Shown: in pieces, positions 42,217-50,485 of the stretch
Numbering within the stretch: position 1 is the stretch's first letter
How the letters are laid out: each line of letters starts with the position of its first letter
Assembly (NCBI GenBank): GCA_900549485.1
Contig: UROG01000011.1
Coordinates: 1 to 52,815, forward strand
Direction: 5' to 3'
DNA: 52,815 nucleotides
Origin: an uncultured Eubacteriales bacterium
GTDB taxonomy: Bacteria > Bacillota > Clostridia > Oscillospirales > Oscillospiraceae
Program-made: the position numbers and the translations under genes
Notes under the pieces: generated by a model
What the model saw: only the letters and a program-made list of their open reading frames with translations
Database searches by the model: none
Told to the model about the DNA's origin: nothing

Positions 42217-43895
42217 GCGAATGCAAATATTATCAGGAGCTTATCAGCCGTATGCTTGATAAGGATCTGACCAAGCGCGAACGAGCCGCCGTGATGGAAC
42301 ACCTTGACAGCTGCAGCGAATGTGCCGCAATGTATGAAGCCTTTTCCATGCTGTCAAATACTGTTTCCGATAATCTGGTAGAACCGCCCGAAGAACTTGC
42401 CGAGGATATCATGGCAAACATCCGCCGTTCCGAAGTTATACGCAAAAACCGCAGGGTTTCGCGCCAGATGAAAACCGTTATCGCTTCTGCCGCCTGCGTC
42501 GCAGTTCTTGTGGCAGTTGTCGGAGGATTTTCGATCATCAAAAATCTCCGCAGTCAGAACGTCGTGTATGAGTCCGCTCTTTCCGAGGGCAATATCAATA
42601 TTGACCCCGCTTCCGGCTCCTCCGCCGCTGACGATATGACCCAATCCGCAGTCGCCGGAACAAACAGCAGCAATTCCGCACAGGGTGCGGCTGTGAACCC
42701 CACTATGCCGCCTATCCAGTTCGGTGAGAACGTCAAGAGTCCTTCTGCAACCACACAGATCGTTCAGCAGGTCGATCCTACATTCCCGCCCACTCCGGTT
42801 CCCACGCCTGCGCCGTCGCAGAGTATATGGAGCGGTCTGTGGCAGGGCATCCAGCAGGGTATTCAGCTTTTGCAGCCCTCTGCAACTCCTGCGCCGACTC
42901 CCGTGCCGACCCAGAACAACAATATCGTTGTCATCCCGACTACGCCCGCACCGACGCCGGCGTCAAACGGTCTGACCCTTATCCCGCAGGTAACGCCGGA
43001 ACCCACGGCTGAGCCTACGCCGGTTCCCACGGCCGAGCCTGCTCCGGTATATACTCCTGAGCCTACGCCGGAACCCACTCCCGAGCCTACGCCCGAGCCT
43101 ACGCCGGAACCCACTCCCGAGCCTACGCCGGAACCCACTCCTGAGCCTACGCCGGAACCCACTCCTGAGCCCACGCCGGAACCCACTCCTGAGCCCACTC
43201 CGGAACCCACTCCTGAGCCCACGCCTGAGCCTACGCCGGAACCCACTCCCGAGCCTACACCGGAACCCACGCCGGAACCCACGCCCGAGCCTACTCCCGA
43301 GCCTACTCCCGAGCCTACTCCGGAACCTACTCCCGAGCCTACGCCGGAACCCACTCCCGAGCCTATTGTAGGCGCTGAGATTCCCTCGGATGACATCTGG
43401 GAACAGATCGAATTTCCCGAGGAGCTTGACCCTGAATTCGGAGTTGTCCCCGAGAGCAAGGAGCCTGTCCGCATTGACCTTACGTCTATGAACACCGATG
43501 CGTTCATCCCCCTGCTGCTGGGCTTTGATCCCAACGCGGCGTCAACCCCTGCGGATCAGGGCGACGGCACGGAAAATATTGTTATCGACGGAGACGGTCA
43601 GACAGGCGAAACAGGCGCTGCTGAAGAGCCCGCGCAGCCTGCATGGTACGATGTTCTTCCCGCCGACACCGAAGCCGACGAGACGGATCTGATTGCCTAC
43701 AAGAGCGGCGACGACATCCGTGAGCTTGAGGTCAGGATCTACGGCAGCGACGTATATCTCATTTACGACAACGCCGGAAGCATAACCTGCACGCTTGCCG
43801 GATACAACGCCGACACATACCGCTATGCTCTCGACGAGTTTATCAGAACCAATTCAGAAAGCGCTCTCCCGCAGGATTATAACGAAATATACTGA
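42213..43895 (+). CDS. Zinc-finger anti-sigma factor with (TPEP)n extracellular stalk
   Basis: 560 residues. The N-terminal anti-sigma zinc domain has Cys4, His30, Cys34 and Cys37 (EHLDSCSEC). A single membrane helix lies at about 86-108. The outside part has a Ser/Thr/Pro-rich segment, then about 26 TPEP units (residues about 280-385), and a folded C-terminal domain of about 170 residues ending in QDYNEIY. The stalk may cross the cell wall so that the end domain senses the surface. It overlaps the sigma gene as ATGA and is followed by a terminator. Confidence 0.88.
   Translation: MSECKYYQELISRMLDKDLTKRERAAVMEHLDSCSECAAMYEAFSMLSNTVSDNLVEPPEELAEDIMANIRRSEVIRKNRRVSRQMKTVIASAACVAVLVAVVGGFSIIKNLRSQNVVYESALSEGNINIDPASGSSAADDMTQSAVAGTNSSNSAQGAAVNPTMPPIQFGENVKSPSATTQIVQQVDPTFPPTPVPTPAPSQSIWSGLWQGIQQGIQLLQPSATPAPTPVPTQNNNIVVIPTTPAPTPASNGLTLIPQVTPEPTAEPTPVPTAEPAPVYTPEPTPEPTPEPTPEPTPEPTPEPTPEPTPEPTPEPTPEPTPEPTPEPTPEPTPEPTPEPTPEPTPEPTPEPTPEPTPEPTPEPTPEPTPEPTPEPTPEPTPEPIVGAEIPSDDIWEQIEFPEELDPEFGVVPESKEPVRIDLTSMNTDAFIPLLLGFDPNAASTPADQGDGTENIVIDGDGQTGETGAAEEPAQPAWYDVLPADTEADETDLIAYKSGDDIRELEVRIYGSDVYLIYDNAGSITCTLAGYNADTYRYALDEFIRTNSESALPQDYNEIY
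43048..43365 (+). repeat. 12-bp coding tandem array (TPEP units)
   Basis: About 26 units of 12 bp with mixed synonymous codons (ACG, ACT, ACA for Thr; GAG, GAA for Glu). It encodes an uninterrupted TPEP series inside the anti-sigma factor. The array also creates a long reverse-strand GVGS frame that is not a gene. Length variation between strains is likely. Confidence 0.9.
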
Positions 43896-43928
43896 AACCG
43901 CAAAGTAAAGGTTCTAAAAACAAAACAC

Positions 43929-43977
43929 AGCCCCGGAAAACTTTGGAGTACTCTGAAGCTTTCCGGGGCTTTTGCTA
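43929..43977. terminator. Rho-independent terminator
   Basis: AGCCCCGGAAA (43929-43939) pairs with TTTCCGGGGCT (43960-43970), and an inner palindrome around GAGTACTC extends the stem. T-rich sequence follows on the plus strand. It lies between the convergent anti-sigma and araD genes. Confidence 0.8.
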
Positions 43978-43997
43978 TATTTTTTTCGGGGCGGGCT

Positions 43998-44693
43998 TTA
44001 CTTCTGCCCGTAATAGGCGTTTGCGCCGTGTTTTCTGAAATAGTGCTTGTCCATGATATAGCGCGGCGCGGGCTGCACATTGGGGTCAAAGGTCTTCGCA
44101 ATAAATGCCATGTGCGCGGTCTCGTCCAGAACGAGTGCGTTTTCGACCGCCTTTTCCGCGCTTGCGCCCCATGTAAACGGACCGTGCTTGCACACAAGCA
44201 CGCCGGGAGTGGCGGCCGGATCTATCCCGCGGGTATTGAACGTTTCGACAATGACTTTGCCGGTGTTCAGCTCATAGGCTTCCGAAACCTCCGCTTCGGT
44301 GAGATGGCGCGTACAGGGTACTTCGCCGTAAAAATTGTCGGCATGGGTAGTGTTGTAGCACGGAAGCGCCTGCTCCGCCTGCGCCAGAGCCACGGCATAG
44401 CGCGAATGGGTATGCACAACGCCCTTTACCGCGCCGAAATTGCGGTAAAGCTCAAGATGCGTCGGCAGATCGGAGGAGGGTCTGAGTTTGCCCTCGACCA
44501 CATTGCCGTCGATATCCACGACTACCATGTCTTCCGCACGCATCGCGGCATAGCTAACACCGCTTGGCTTTATAACAACATACTTTCTGTCATCCGATAT
44601 CTCGGAGGCGTTGCCCCATGTGAGCACCACAAGCCCGTACTCAACCAGCTTGAGATTTGCATCCAGCACTCTTTTTTTAAGTTCTTCTAACAC
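43998..44693 (-). CDS. araD: L-ribulose-5-phosphate 4-epimerase (AraD family)
   Basis: Class II aldolase-fold epimerase that converts L-ribulose-5-phosphate to D-xylulose-5-phosphate. 231 residues with LTWGNASEISD, VVIKPSGVSY, the zinc-binding HTHSRYAVALAQ and the HADNFYGEVPCTRHL segment, all typical of AraD/UlaF. Starts with GTG at 44693 behind GGAG. It is separated from the aspartokinase gene by a terminator, so it is probably its own unit. The related UlaF or SgbE function cannot be excluded. Confidence 0.93.
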   Translation of the reverse strand: MLEELKKRVLDANLKLVEYGLVVLTWGNASEISDDRKYVVIKPSGVSYAAMRAEDMVVVDIDGNVVEGKLRPSSDLPTHLELYRNFGAVKGVVHTHSRYAVALAQAEQALPCYNTTHADNFYGEVPCTRHLTEAEVSEAYELNTGKVIVETFNTRGIDPAATPGVLVCKHGPFTWGASAEKAVENALVLDETAHMAFIAKTFDPNVQPAPRYIMDKHYFRKHGANAYYGQK

Positions 44694-44765
44694 CGTTTAT
44701 CTCCTATTCAAAAATATTTTTGTACAAGGCACATGATACTACAAACCGGCTGACGATTCAAGCGG

Positions 44766-44803
44766 CGTTATCCGGCAATACGCATGAATATTGCCGGATA
44801 ACC
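44766..44803 (-). terminator. Strong hairpin after the aspartokinase gene
   Basis: CGTTATCCGGCAATA and its near-complement flank an 8-base loop. It ends only three bases from the aspartokinase stop codon; the T-tract after it is weak, so it may also stabilise the 3' end. Confidence 0.6.
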
Positions 44804-44806
44804 GCA

Positions 44807-45766
44807 TCAGAAATACATATCGTGGAGAAGCTGCGCGGCAATGGCAAGCTGGCTTTTATCTGTCACAAGATACAGGCAGTTATTGCGGACGCCTCCGCCG
44901 GATACACGCACCCCGCTGTCCGCAAGCTCCAGAACGGTCTGCGGCAGCAGCTCCGCACAGCAGCTTTTGCCGACAAGCGACACCTCGCCGGTAAGCTCGT
45001 TTTTCGTAACGCCCGCCAAGGCTGGTCTTTCGTTGTCCGACAGCGCCGTTACGATAGAGCCGCCGCCCCTTCTGCCTGCGGGAAGCAGGTTGATGTTCAC
45101 GCCGTTTATCATCGCAAGCGTTACGCTCTTATGATGCAGCACCTGCGAACCCTCCATGGAGAGAGTGAGCATATCGCGGTAATCAATCACGGCTATCCGC
45201 TTCGCGTCCTTTATAAGTCTCGGGTCGGCGGTATAGATACCGTCAACATCGGTATATATCTCGCATCGGTCTGCCTTGAGCGCGGCGGCAAGCAGCACCG
45301 CCGTCGTGTCCGAGCCGCCCCTGCCGAGCGATGTGATATTGCCGGTTATGTCCACGCCCTGAAAGCCCGTGATCACCGGAACCACGCCGCTTTCCAGCGC
45401 CTCTTCTATTCTGTTTGGAAAAGTGACCTCGGGGGACGCGTCTCCGAATGTACTGTCGGTAAATATCCCGCTCTGCCAGCCGGTCAGCGATATCGCCCTT
45501 GTACCCAAGCTGTCCAGCATGATGGCCATGAGTGCCGCAGACTGCTGTTCGCCCGAGGTGAGCAGGGCGTCGCTCTCGCGCTTGGGCGGGTCGGGATTAA
45601 TTTCGTATGCAAGCTCCGCAAGATCGTCCGTGGTATCCCCCATTGCCGAGACGACCATGACGACCTTTTGTCCGTTCTGTACGGCCTCGATACACCTGTA
45701 CGCGGCGCGGCGGAGCTTATCTATATCAGCAAGTGAGCTTCCGCCGAATTTTTGAATTGTAAGCAT
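44807..45766 (-). CDS. Aspartate kinase with a single ACT domain
   Basis: Catalyses the first step of lysine, threonine and methionine synthesis. 319 residues: the kinase signature IQKFGGSSLAD, the catalytic TSGEQQSAAL, and GRGGSDTTAVLLAAAL with YTDVDGIYTADPR are present. After about residue 245 only one ACT-like domain (EVSLVGKSCCAELLPQTVLEL...) remains, where the family normally has two and about 400 residues. The first ACT repeat seems absent, so feedback control probably differs. GGAGG precedes the ATG. It stands apart from the catabolic genes functionally. Confidence 0.88.
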   Translation of the reverse strand: MLTIQKFGGSSLADIDKLRRAAYRCIEAVQNGQKVVMVVSAMGDTTDDLAELAYEINPDPPKRESDALLTSGEQQSAALMAIMLDSLGTRAISLTGWQSGIFTDSTFGDASPEVTFPNRIEEALESGVVPVITGFQGVDITGNITSLGRGGSDTTAVLLAAALKADRCEIYTDVDGIYTADPRLIKDAKRIAVIDYRDMLTLSMEGSQVLHHKSVTLAMINGVNINLLPAGRRGGGSIVTALSDNERPALAGVTKNELTGEVSLVGKSCCAELLPQTVLELADSGVRVSGGGVRNNCLYLVTDKSQLAIAAQLLHDMYF

Positions 45767-45784
45767 CTGATTTCCTCCCGCTCC

Positions 45785-45809
45785 ATTATACTCACCGGCG
45801 TGTCACGCC
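45785..45809 (-). promoter_or_regulatory. Possible promoter and palindrome ahead of the aspartokinase gene
   Basis: Minus strand TATAAT (complement of 45785-45790) just upstream of the aspartokinase Shine-Dalgarno, with GGCGTGTCACGCC (45797-45809) as a palindrome between -35 and -10. The -35 box itself is poor. Confidence 0.35.
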
Positions 45810-45897
45810 GTTACGGAAGCGGGCTGTCCATAAAAATCAGACTTTTTGAAAGCTCACCGCACCGCGCTCTATGCCAAGCGCTTGTCCGTAAAGCCCC

Positions 45898-46461
45898 TCA
45901 CTCAAGATTTGAATGTCTTATAAACGCCGAGTCCTTTTTCAGTCCGTAGCTTTCTACAAGGAAGGCAATTATTGCGTCAAGAAAGATAAAAAGACTCTGC
46001 TCAAAGCGGCCGCCGCCCGGCTGGATCGACTCCCCCAAGCCGCCGTGCGCAGTGGTTCTGCCCGGAATTTTTATCACCATGTCCGCAAGCTGCCCCAAAG
46101 GGGATGCAGGGTCTATCGTCAGCACAGCCGTGACCGCCCCCGCTTTTACGGCAAGCTCCGCCATGGCATTCACTGTTGATAAGTGTCCTGCGCCGTCTGC
46201 GGCGATAAACAGATCTCCGCTCTCTGCCGCGGGAGTGTTCGTATCGGGAACAAAATATGTCTCGAACCCAAGGTGCATAAGCCTCATGCAGAATGCCCGC
46301 ATTACATAGCCGCAGCGCCCTGCGCCGTAAACAAATATTCTTTTCCCATCCCGTTTCTCCTTAAGAAGAGCGAAAAATCTCTCTGCCTCTTCTTCGTCAA
46401 CGTGCGCTAAGGTCTCTTTAAGCTCGTCGCATATTTCCATTGCAAAATCTGTTATTTTCAT
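45898..46461 (-). CDS. SIS-domain protein, 6-phospho-3-hexuloisomerase-like
   Basis: 187 residues with a single SIS domain: VYGAGRCGYVMRAFCMRLMHLGF at about 44-66 is the family signature of HxlB, which interconverts D-arabino-3-hexulose-6-phosphate and fructose-6-phosphate. The final PGRTTAHGGLGESIQPGGGRFEQSLF segment is also typical. No hexulose-phosphate synthase (HxlA) is nearby, so its substrate may be another keto-sugar phosphate from the neighbouring kinase/aldolase route. It is separated from dctM by a terminator. Confidence 0.85.
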   Translation of the reverse strand: MKITDFAMEICDELKETLAHVDEEEAERFFALLKEKRDGKRIFVYGAGRCGYVMRAFCMRLMHLGFETYFVPDTNTPAAESGDLFIAADGAGHLSTVNAMAELAVKAGAVTAVLTIDPASPLGQLADMVIKIPGRTTAHGGLGESIQPGGGRFEQSLFIFLDAIIAFLVESYGLKKDSAFIRHSNLE

Positions 46462-46473
46462 GTTCCACCGTCA

Positions 46474-46516
46474 AAAAAGAAGTATTCCGTTTGTCATTCA
46501 CAGAATACTTCTTTTT
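46474..46516 (-). terminator. Hairpin terminator after dctM
   Basis: AAAAAGAAGTATTC (46474-46487) and GAATACTTCTTTTT (46503-46516) are perfect 14-base complements; T-rich on both sides. It lies between the dctM stop and the SIS gene start, so it may uncouple or attenuate expression of the SIS gene. Confidence 0.8.
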
Positions 46517-46527
46517 ATCGCCGTATG

Positions 46528-47817
46528 TCAACCCATAATGAGGTTCGGAACAAAGGTTATAATAGCTGGGAAATATGTAATAAGTATTAGGACAACTATC
46601 ATCAGCCCCGCCATCGGCAGAACCTCTTTGAAGACGCGTGTAAGCTTTTCGTTTGCGATTCCGGCGGAAATAAAGCACATCATGCCGAACGGAGGCGTGA
46701 CCGAGCCGATCATCATGTTGACCGTAAGCACAACGCCGAGGTGAACAAGATCGACGCCGAGAGCCTTTGCAACAGGAATAAGCAGCGGGAAAAACACGAA
46801 CTCAAGAACATTTGTGTCAAACAGCATCCCCAGAAGCAGGAACAGCACATTGACTATCAGCAGGAACACATATTTATTGTCGGTAAGCCCCAGAGTAAAT
46901 GTAGAAATGATTTTTCCAAGCCCCGACGTTGTGGCATAATACGAAAGCAGATAAGCGCCTATAACAACGGAGAAAATTTTTCCCGTCTGGATAACAGTGT
47001 CCTTGATGACCCTGACAAGACCTTTCATGCTGAGAACGCGGTAGGCGAGGAACGAAATGAGAATCGTATACAGTGCTGCAAGCGCGCCGGCTTCCGTCGC
47101 AGTGACAATTCCCGTGTAGATCCCGCCGAGGAGTATCACGGGAGTAAAAAGCGCGGGGAGGGCGCGGAGCGTGTATGTCCAGAATTCTTTTCTTGTAAAA
47201 CTTATACCTTCAGGGTAATTTCTCTTTTTGGAGAGGAAACTGACGTATATTCCAAGGATCACGCAGATAAGCACGGCGGGTATCATGCCGCCGAAAAAGA
47301 GCTTGCCTACGGAAACCTGCGCGAACATCGAGTAAATGACCAGCGGAATACTCGGCGGGAATATCGGCCCTACGGTAGCGGTCGCCGCGGTTATAGCGGC
47401 GCTGAACGGCATATCGTAGCCGTCCTTTTTCATCTCTTCGATCTCTATCGTGCCTAATCCCGCGGCATCCGCCGCCGCTGAGCCGGTCATGCCCGAAAAA
47501 ATCAGGGAGAGGATAATATTCAGATGCGCGAGCGCTCCCTTACGCTTGCCGAGTATTGCCTTGACAAAAGTGAACATATACTCGGTAACTTTTCCGGAAC
47601 TCATAATATTCGCCGTAAATATAAAAAGCGGAATAGCGATCATTACGGTGCTTGCATACAGCTGGCTCATAACCGTATCGGCAATTATCCCGAGGCTCAT
47701 TCCCTTTCCGACAAAATAAACCGCGCAGGAGATTATCATTCCAAGGCCTATCGGCAGCCTTATCACAAAGCAGATCATCAGTACAAGCAGCGGAAGAAAA
47801 ATTATGAAGCTGTTCAT
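46528..47817 (-). CDS. dctM: TRAP transporter large permease DctM
   Basis: Large membrane subunit of a TRAP carboxylate or sugar-acid importer. 429 residues and about 12 helices, with the DctM signatures GMTGSAAADAAGLGTIEIEEM and GSVTPPFGMMCFISAGIA. The start at 47817 (MNSFIIFLPLL) is preceded by AAAGGAG and overlaps the dctQ stop by four bases. Encoded with dctP and dctQ. Confidence 0.95.
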   Translation of the reverse strand: MNSFIIFLPLLVLMICFVIRLPIGLGMIISCAVYFVGKGMSLGIIADTVMSQLYASTVMIAIPLFIFTANIMSSGKVTEYMFTFVKAILGKRKGALAHLNIILSLIFSGMTGSAAADAAGLGTIEIEEMKKDGYDMPFSAAITAATATVGPIFPPSIPLVIYSMFAQVSVGKLFFGGMIPAVLICVILGIYVSFLSKKRNYPEGISFTRKEFWTYTLRALPALFTPVILLGGIYTGIVTATEAGALAALYTILISFLAYRVLSMKGLVRVIKDTVIQTGKIFSVVIGAYLLSYYATTSGLGKIISTFTLGLTDNKYVFLLIVNVLFLLLGMLFDTNVLEFVFFPLLIPVAKALGVDLVHLGVVLTVNMMIGSVTPPFGMMCFISAGIANEKLTRVFKEVLPMAGLMIVVLILITYFPAIITFVPNLIMG

Positions 47818-48314
47818 TCTTTCTCCTTTCCGCACTCGGCAATACCCTTTACAGCATTGACCGCCTGAATGCAATGATGCAGAATAGTCATTACGTTATA
47901 AACAATGATCGGTGCGTAAATTATGTTGAACGGTATTTTCAGCATCGATGATTTTTTGATTTTCAGGAAGGATACCGCCTCAATAGTATGCGGCAGTATC
48001 ATTATCAGCGCCGCGACAATTGCAGCATCCCCGATGAGGTGGAAAATATGCTGGGTTTTAGGGGAAAGCTTGTCATAAAACATCGTGAACATGATATGGT
48101 TATCCACACGGCTGCTGTACGACGCGGAAAGGATCACCGTCCACACAAACAGTATCATGCTCAGCTCATAGACCTTGTTTACACCGGCATTGAATATGTA
48201 CCGGTACAGGATCATAATGACATATGATAAAAACAGGGCAACAAAAGTTACTGACGGGAAATACACTTCTATCACATCGGAAACTTTTTCGTATACTTTT
48301 CTAACTTTGCTCAT
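47814..48314 (-). CDS. dctQ: TRAP transporter small permease DctQ
   Basis: Small membrane subunit of the same TRAP importer, 166 residues with four helices (about residues 15-35, 45-65, 90-110 and 130-150). ATG 48314 (MSKVRKVYEK) is preferred because GGGTG stands at proper distance; ATG 48344 lies inside a strong hairpin with the purine tract too close. It overlaps dctM by four bases. Confidence 0.9.
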   Translation of the reverse strand: MSKVRKVYEKVSDVIEVYFPSVTFVALFLSYVIMILYRYIFNAGVNKVYELSMILFVWTVILSASYSSRVDNHIMFTMFYDKLSPKTQHIFHLIGDAAIVAALIMILPHTIEAVSFLKIKKSSMLKIPFNIIYAPIIVYNVMTILHHCIQAVNAVKGIAECGKEKE

Positions 48315-48337
48315 GATTTTCACCCAAACTATTTTAT

Positions 48338-48371
48338 AATACATTCCCTCTTTTAAAGGAGGGAATGTATT
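48338..48371 (-). promoter_or_regulatory. Intra-operon hairpin between dctP and dctQ
   Basis: AATACATTCCCTC (48338-48350) and GAGGGAATGTATT (48359-48371) are perfect complements with an 8-base loop. No T-run follows, so this looks like a processing or stabilising structure. It would raise the level of the dctP message over dctQM, a usual need for binding proteins. Confidence 0.6.
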
Positions 48372-48388
48372 GCTTCATGTTCTGTTGA

Positions 48389-49408
48389 TCAGTACTCCAT
48401 GTTTGCAATGGAGTTATAGAAATCCATATCGAGATCCTTGACCCAATCTTCCTGAGCAAAGTAATAATCGGATACTTCTTTGCGGTAGGAGGCAAGCTCC
48501 TCATCGGAGAGATAGTACACCTTGATGCCCTTGTCCTCAAAGTAGGCAACATCGTCGGCTTCCTGAGCCTGAATGGTGTCGCTGATGTAATTGCAGCCCA
48601 CCTCAACCGCCTCACGGAAAATCTGCTGAAGTTCAGGAGACATCGACTGCCACATTTCTTCATTGATTGTTACAACTCCCGCGCTGATCATATGACCGGT
48701 CACGGTAATGCTCTTTGTCACTTCGTCCCAGCTGAAGGAACGGGTCGTGGAGAAACCGTTGTCCTGTCCGTCAACGGTGCCGGTCTGGAGTGCAAGATAG
48801 AGCTCGGATGCGCCGAGAGGAACGGGGTTTGCGCCGAGAGCGGTGCCCATGTTCTGCCATGCCTCGCTGCTGGGCATTCTCATCTTGATGCCGGAAAGAT
48901 CGTCACGGCAGGTAACTCTGATGTCCTTATTCAGGTTGACGCTTCTCACGCCCTTGTAGTAAACTGGGGTAAACACCCTTATGCCGGTGGTCTCCGCGAT
49001 CTCATCGCAAAGAGCCGCGGCATCGTCGGAGGCGAAAAAGGCCTTCATATGATCCCAATTTGCAAACAGATACGGGACGTTGAGAACATTCAGCTTGTCC
49101 ATGTAGGGAGAGAGCCAGTCAAACCAGCAGGCGTTCATCCCAAGAGTGCCTTTCATAATGGACTCGATCTCCATGTCCTGAGCCATCAGAGAAGAAGCAT
49201 AATAGGTATCAATGGTAACCGCGCCATTGGTTTTTTCGCTTATATACTCTTTCATCTTGTCCATGCCCTGAGCAACAACGCCTCCGTCGGCTTCGGTCAT
49301 TGAAAAAGAAATGGTCATAGGCTCAAACTCATTGTCTGCGAAGGACGCCGCCGCGCCTGCGGTAAGCATAAGCGCAAGGGCAAGAAGCATTGCAGCAAAT
49401 TTTTTCAT
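48389..49408 (-). CDS. dctP: TRAP transporter solute-binding protein DctP
   Basis: Extracytoplasmic binding protein, 339 residues. The signal peptide (1-25) ends AGAAASFAD without a lipobox Cys, unlike many Gram-positive binding proteins. The DctP core includes GALTGMxACW-like GTLGMNACWFDWLSP, the GIKMRMPSSEAWQNM segment with the conserved Arg, and LALQTGTVDGQDNGFS. The start at 49408 is preceded by AAAGGAG. The substrate cannot be read from sequence; a sugar acid fits the kinase and aldolase upstream. Confidence 0.92.
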   Translation of the reverse strand: MKKFAAMLLALALMLTAGAAASFADNEFEPMTISFSMTEADGGVVAQGMDKMKEYISEKTNGAVTIDTYYASSLMAQDMEIESIMKGTLGMNACWFDWLSPYMDKLNVLNVPYLFANWDHMKAFFASDDAAALCDEIAETTGIRVFTPVYYKGVRSVNLNKDIRVTCRDDLSGIKMRMPSSEAWQNMGTALGANPVPLGASELYLALQTGTVDGQDNGFSTTRSFSWDEVTKSITVTGHMISAGVVTINEEMWQSMSPELQQIFREAVEVGCNYISDTIQAQEADDVAYFEDKGIKVYYLSDEELASYRKEVSDYYFAQEDWVKDLDMDFYNSIANMEY

Positions 49409-49452
49409 GTTTTTTTCTCCTTTTTTGTTTTTTATTTTACGCAGAAATAATT

Positions 49453-50481
49453 CTATTTCTGAATAAATACAGGTTCGGGCAGTTTTTCCGTCCACGGCTC
49501 TCCGGTCGTGCCGTATGTGTTTTTCATCATTTCAACGTTTTCAGGCTCTGCCATGCACTGGAGCGAGCCTTTGAACATGGTGTTGTATGACGCGCAGGCG
49601 CAACAGAAGTTACCTATCTCCGCCAGTTCTTCGCCGGAAAGCTCCGGGATCGGCTTATTTCTTCTGCTAAGAGCATACAAAAGCGCACCCATGAACGAAT
49701 CGCCCGCTCCCGTCGTCTCCTTTACCGGGACGGCGAACGCCTTGCAGGCGGCATAAGCGTTCCTTGTGGCAAGATAGCTTCCGTTTTCACCTCTGGTAAC
49801 GGCTACGATCTCCGTTCTGCTGTCCTTGAAGACCTTTTCCAGCCCTTCTTTAAGTTCACTCGCGCCATAATAAAAGGCCAGCTCTTCATCCGACAGCTTG
49901 AGCACAGTGCAGCATTTCGCCTGCTCAAGAAGAAAATTCTTTTCGTCTTCCGGAAGCGCTATCCCGCGCCACTGCATATCTGTGACCAGCTTGACGTCAT
50001 TTTCGAGCGCTATTTTTTTCAGCTCGTCCATTGTGCGGTTGACCGGGTCCTTTTCCGGAAAACGGATGGATTTGATGTCAAAAAATCTGCATCTCCTGAA
50101 CTTGTCTATGTCCACGTTTCCGATAACCGTCTGCGATTCGTTTCTTGTTGATCTGTAATCGCTGAAATAGCGGCTGTTTCCGTCATGGTAGACGAACATG
50201 AAGCGCGTCGGAAGCGTACCGTATGTCACGGACGACATATCAATATTGAGCTTCGATGCAACAGAATAGAGATATCGGCTGTGCTCATCGGCGCCCAGAG
50301 TTGTTATCAGCATACTTTTCCCGCCAAGTCTGGCGACCTGAGCCATTACATTCGCCATTGAGCCGCCCGGCGTCCTGACGTACATCGAGTTGCCTTCGTC
50401 ATTTTTTCCGGCATAGGAAAAGTCGATCATCAGATCCCCAAGGCCTGCCGCGTCATAATCTTTTACATTTTCTTTCGTCAT
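49453..50481 (-). CDS. PfkB family carbohydrate kinase
   Basis: 342-residue ribokinase-family kinase that phosphorylates a sugar or sugar acid. The Gly-rich TPGGSMANVMAQVARLGG signature and the catalytic TTGAGDSFMGALL are intact. Fructokinase, 2-keto-3-deoxygluconate kinase and ribokinase all share these motifs. The start at 50481 is preferred over TTG 50505. It lies 4 bp downstream of the aldolase gene and 44 bp upstream of dctP, so all are in one transcript. Confidence 0.9.
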   Translation of the reverse strand: MTKENVKDYDAAGLGDLMIDFSYAGKNDEGNSMYVRTPGGSMANVMAQVARLGGKSMLITTLGADEHSRYLYSVASKLNIDMSSVTYGTLPTRFMFVYHDGNSRYFSDYRSTRNESQTVIGNVDIDKFRRCRFFDIKSIRFPEKDPVNRTMDELKKIALENDVKLVTDMQWRGIALPEDEKNFLLEQAKCCTVLKLSDEELAFYYGASELKEGLEKVFKDSRTEIVAVTRGENGSYLATRNAYAACKAFAVPVKETTGAGDSFMGALLYALSRRNKPIPELSGEELAEIGNFCCACASYNTMFKGSLQCMAEPENVEMMKNTYGTTGEPWTEKLPEPVFIQK

Positions 50482-50485
50482 AAAC

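Noticed and set aside
43048..43365. Possible CRISPR array
   Set aside because: Units are 12 bp without spacers and are in-frame coding for TPEP. The repeats at 14148-14310 and 21785-21955 are likewise coding.
42863..43534. A minus-strand frame of GVGS repeats
   Set aside because: It is produced by the 12-bp TPEP-coding array read backwards; no ribosome site and the forward protein is coherent.
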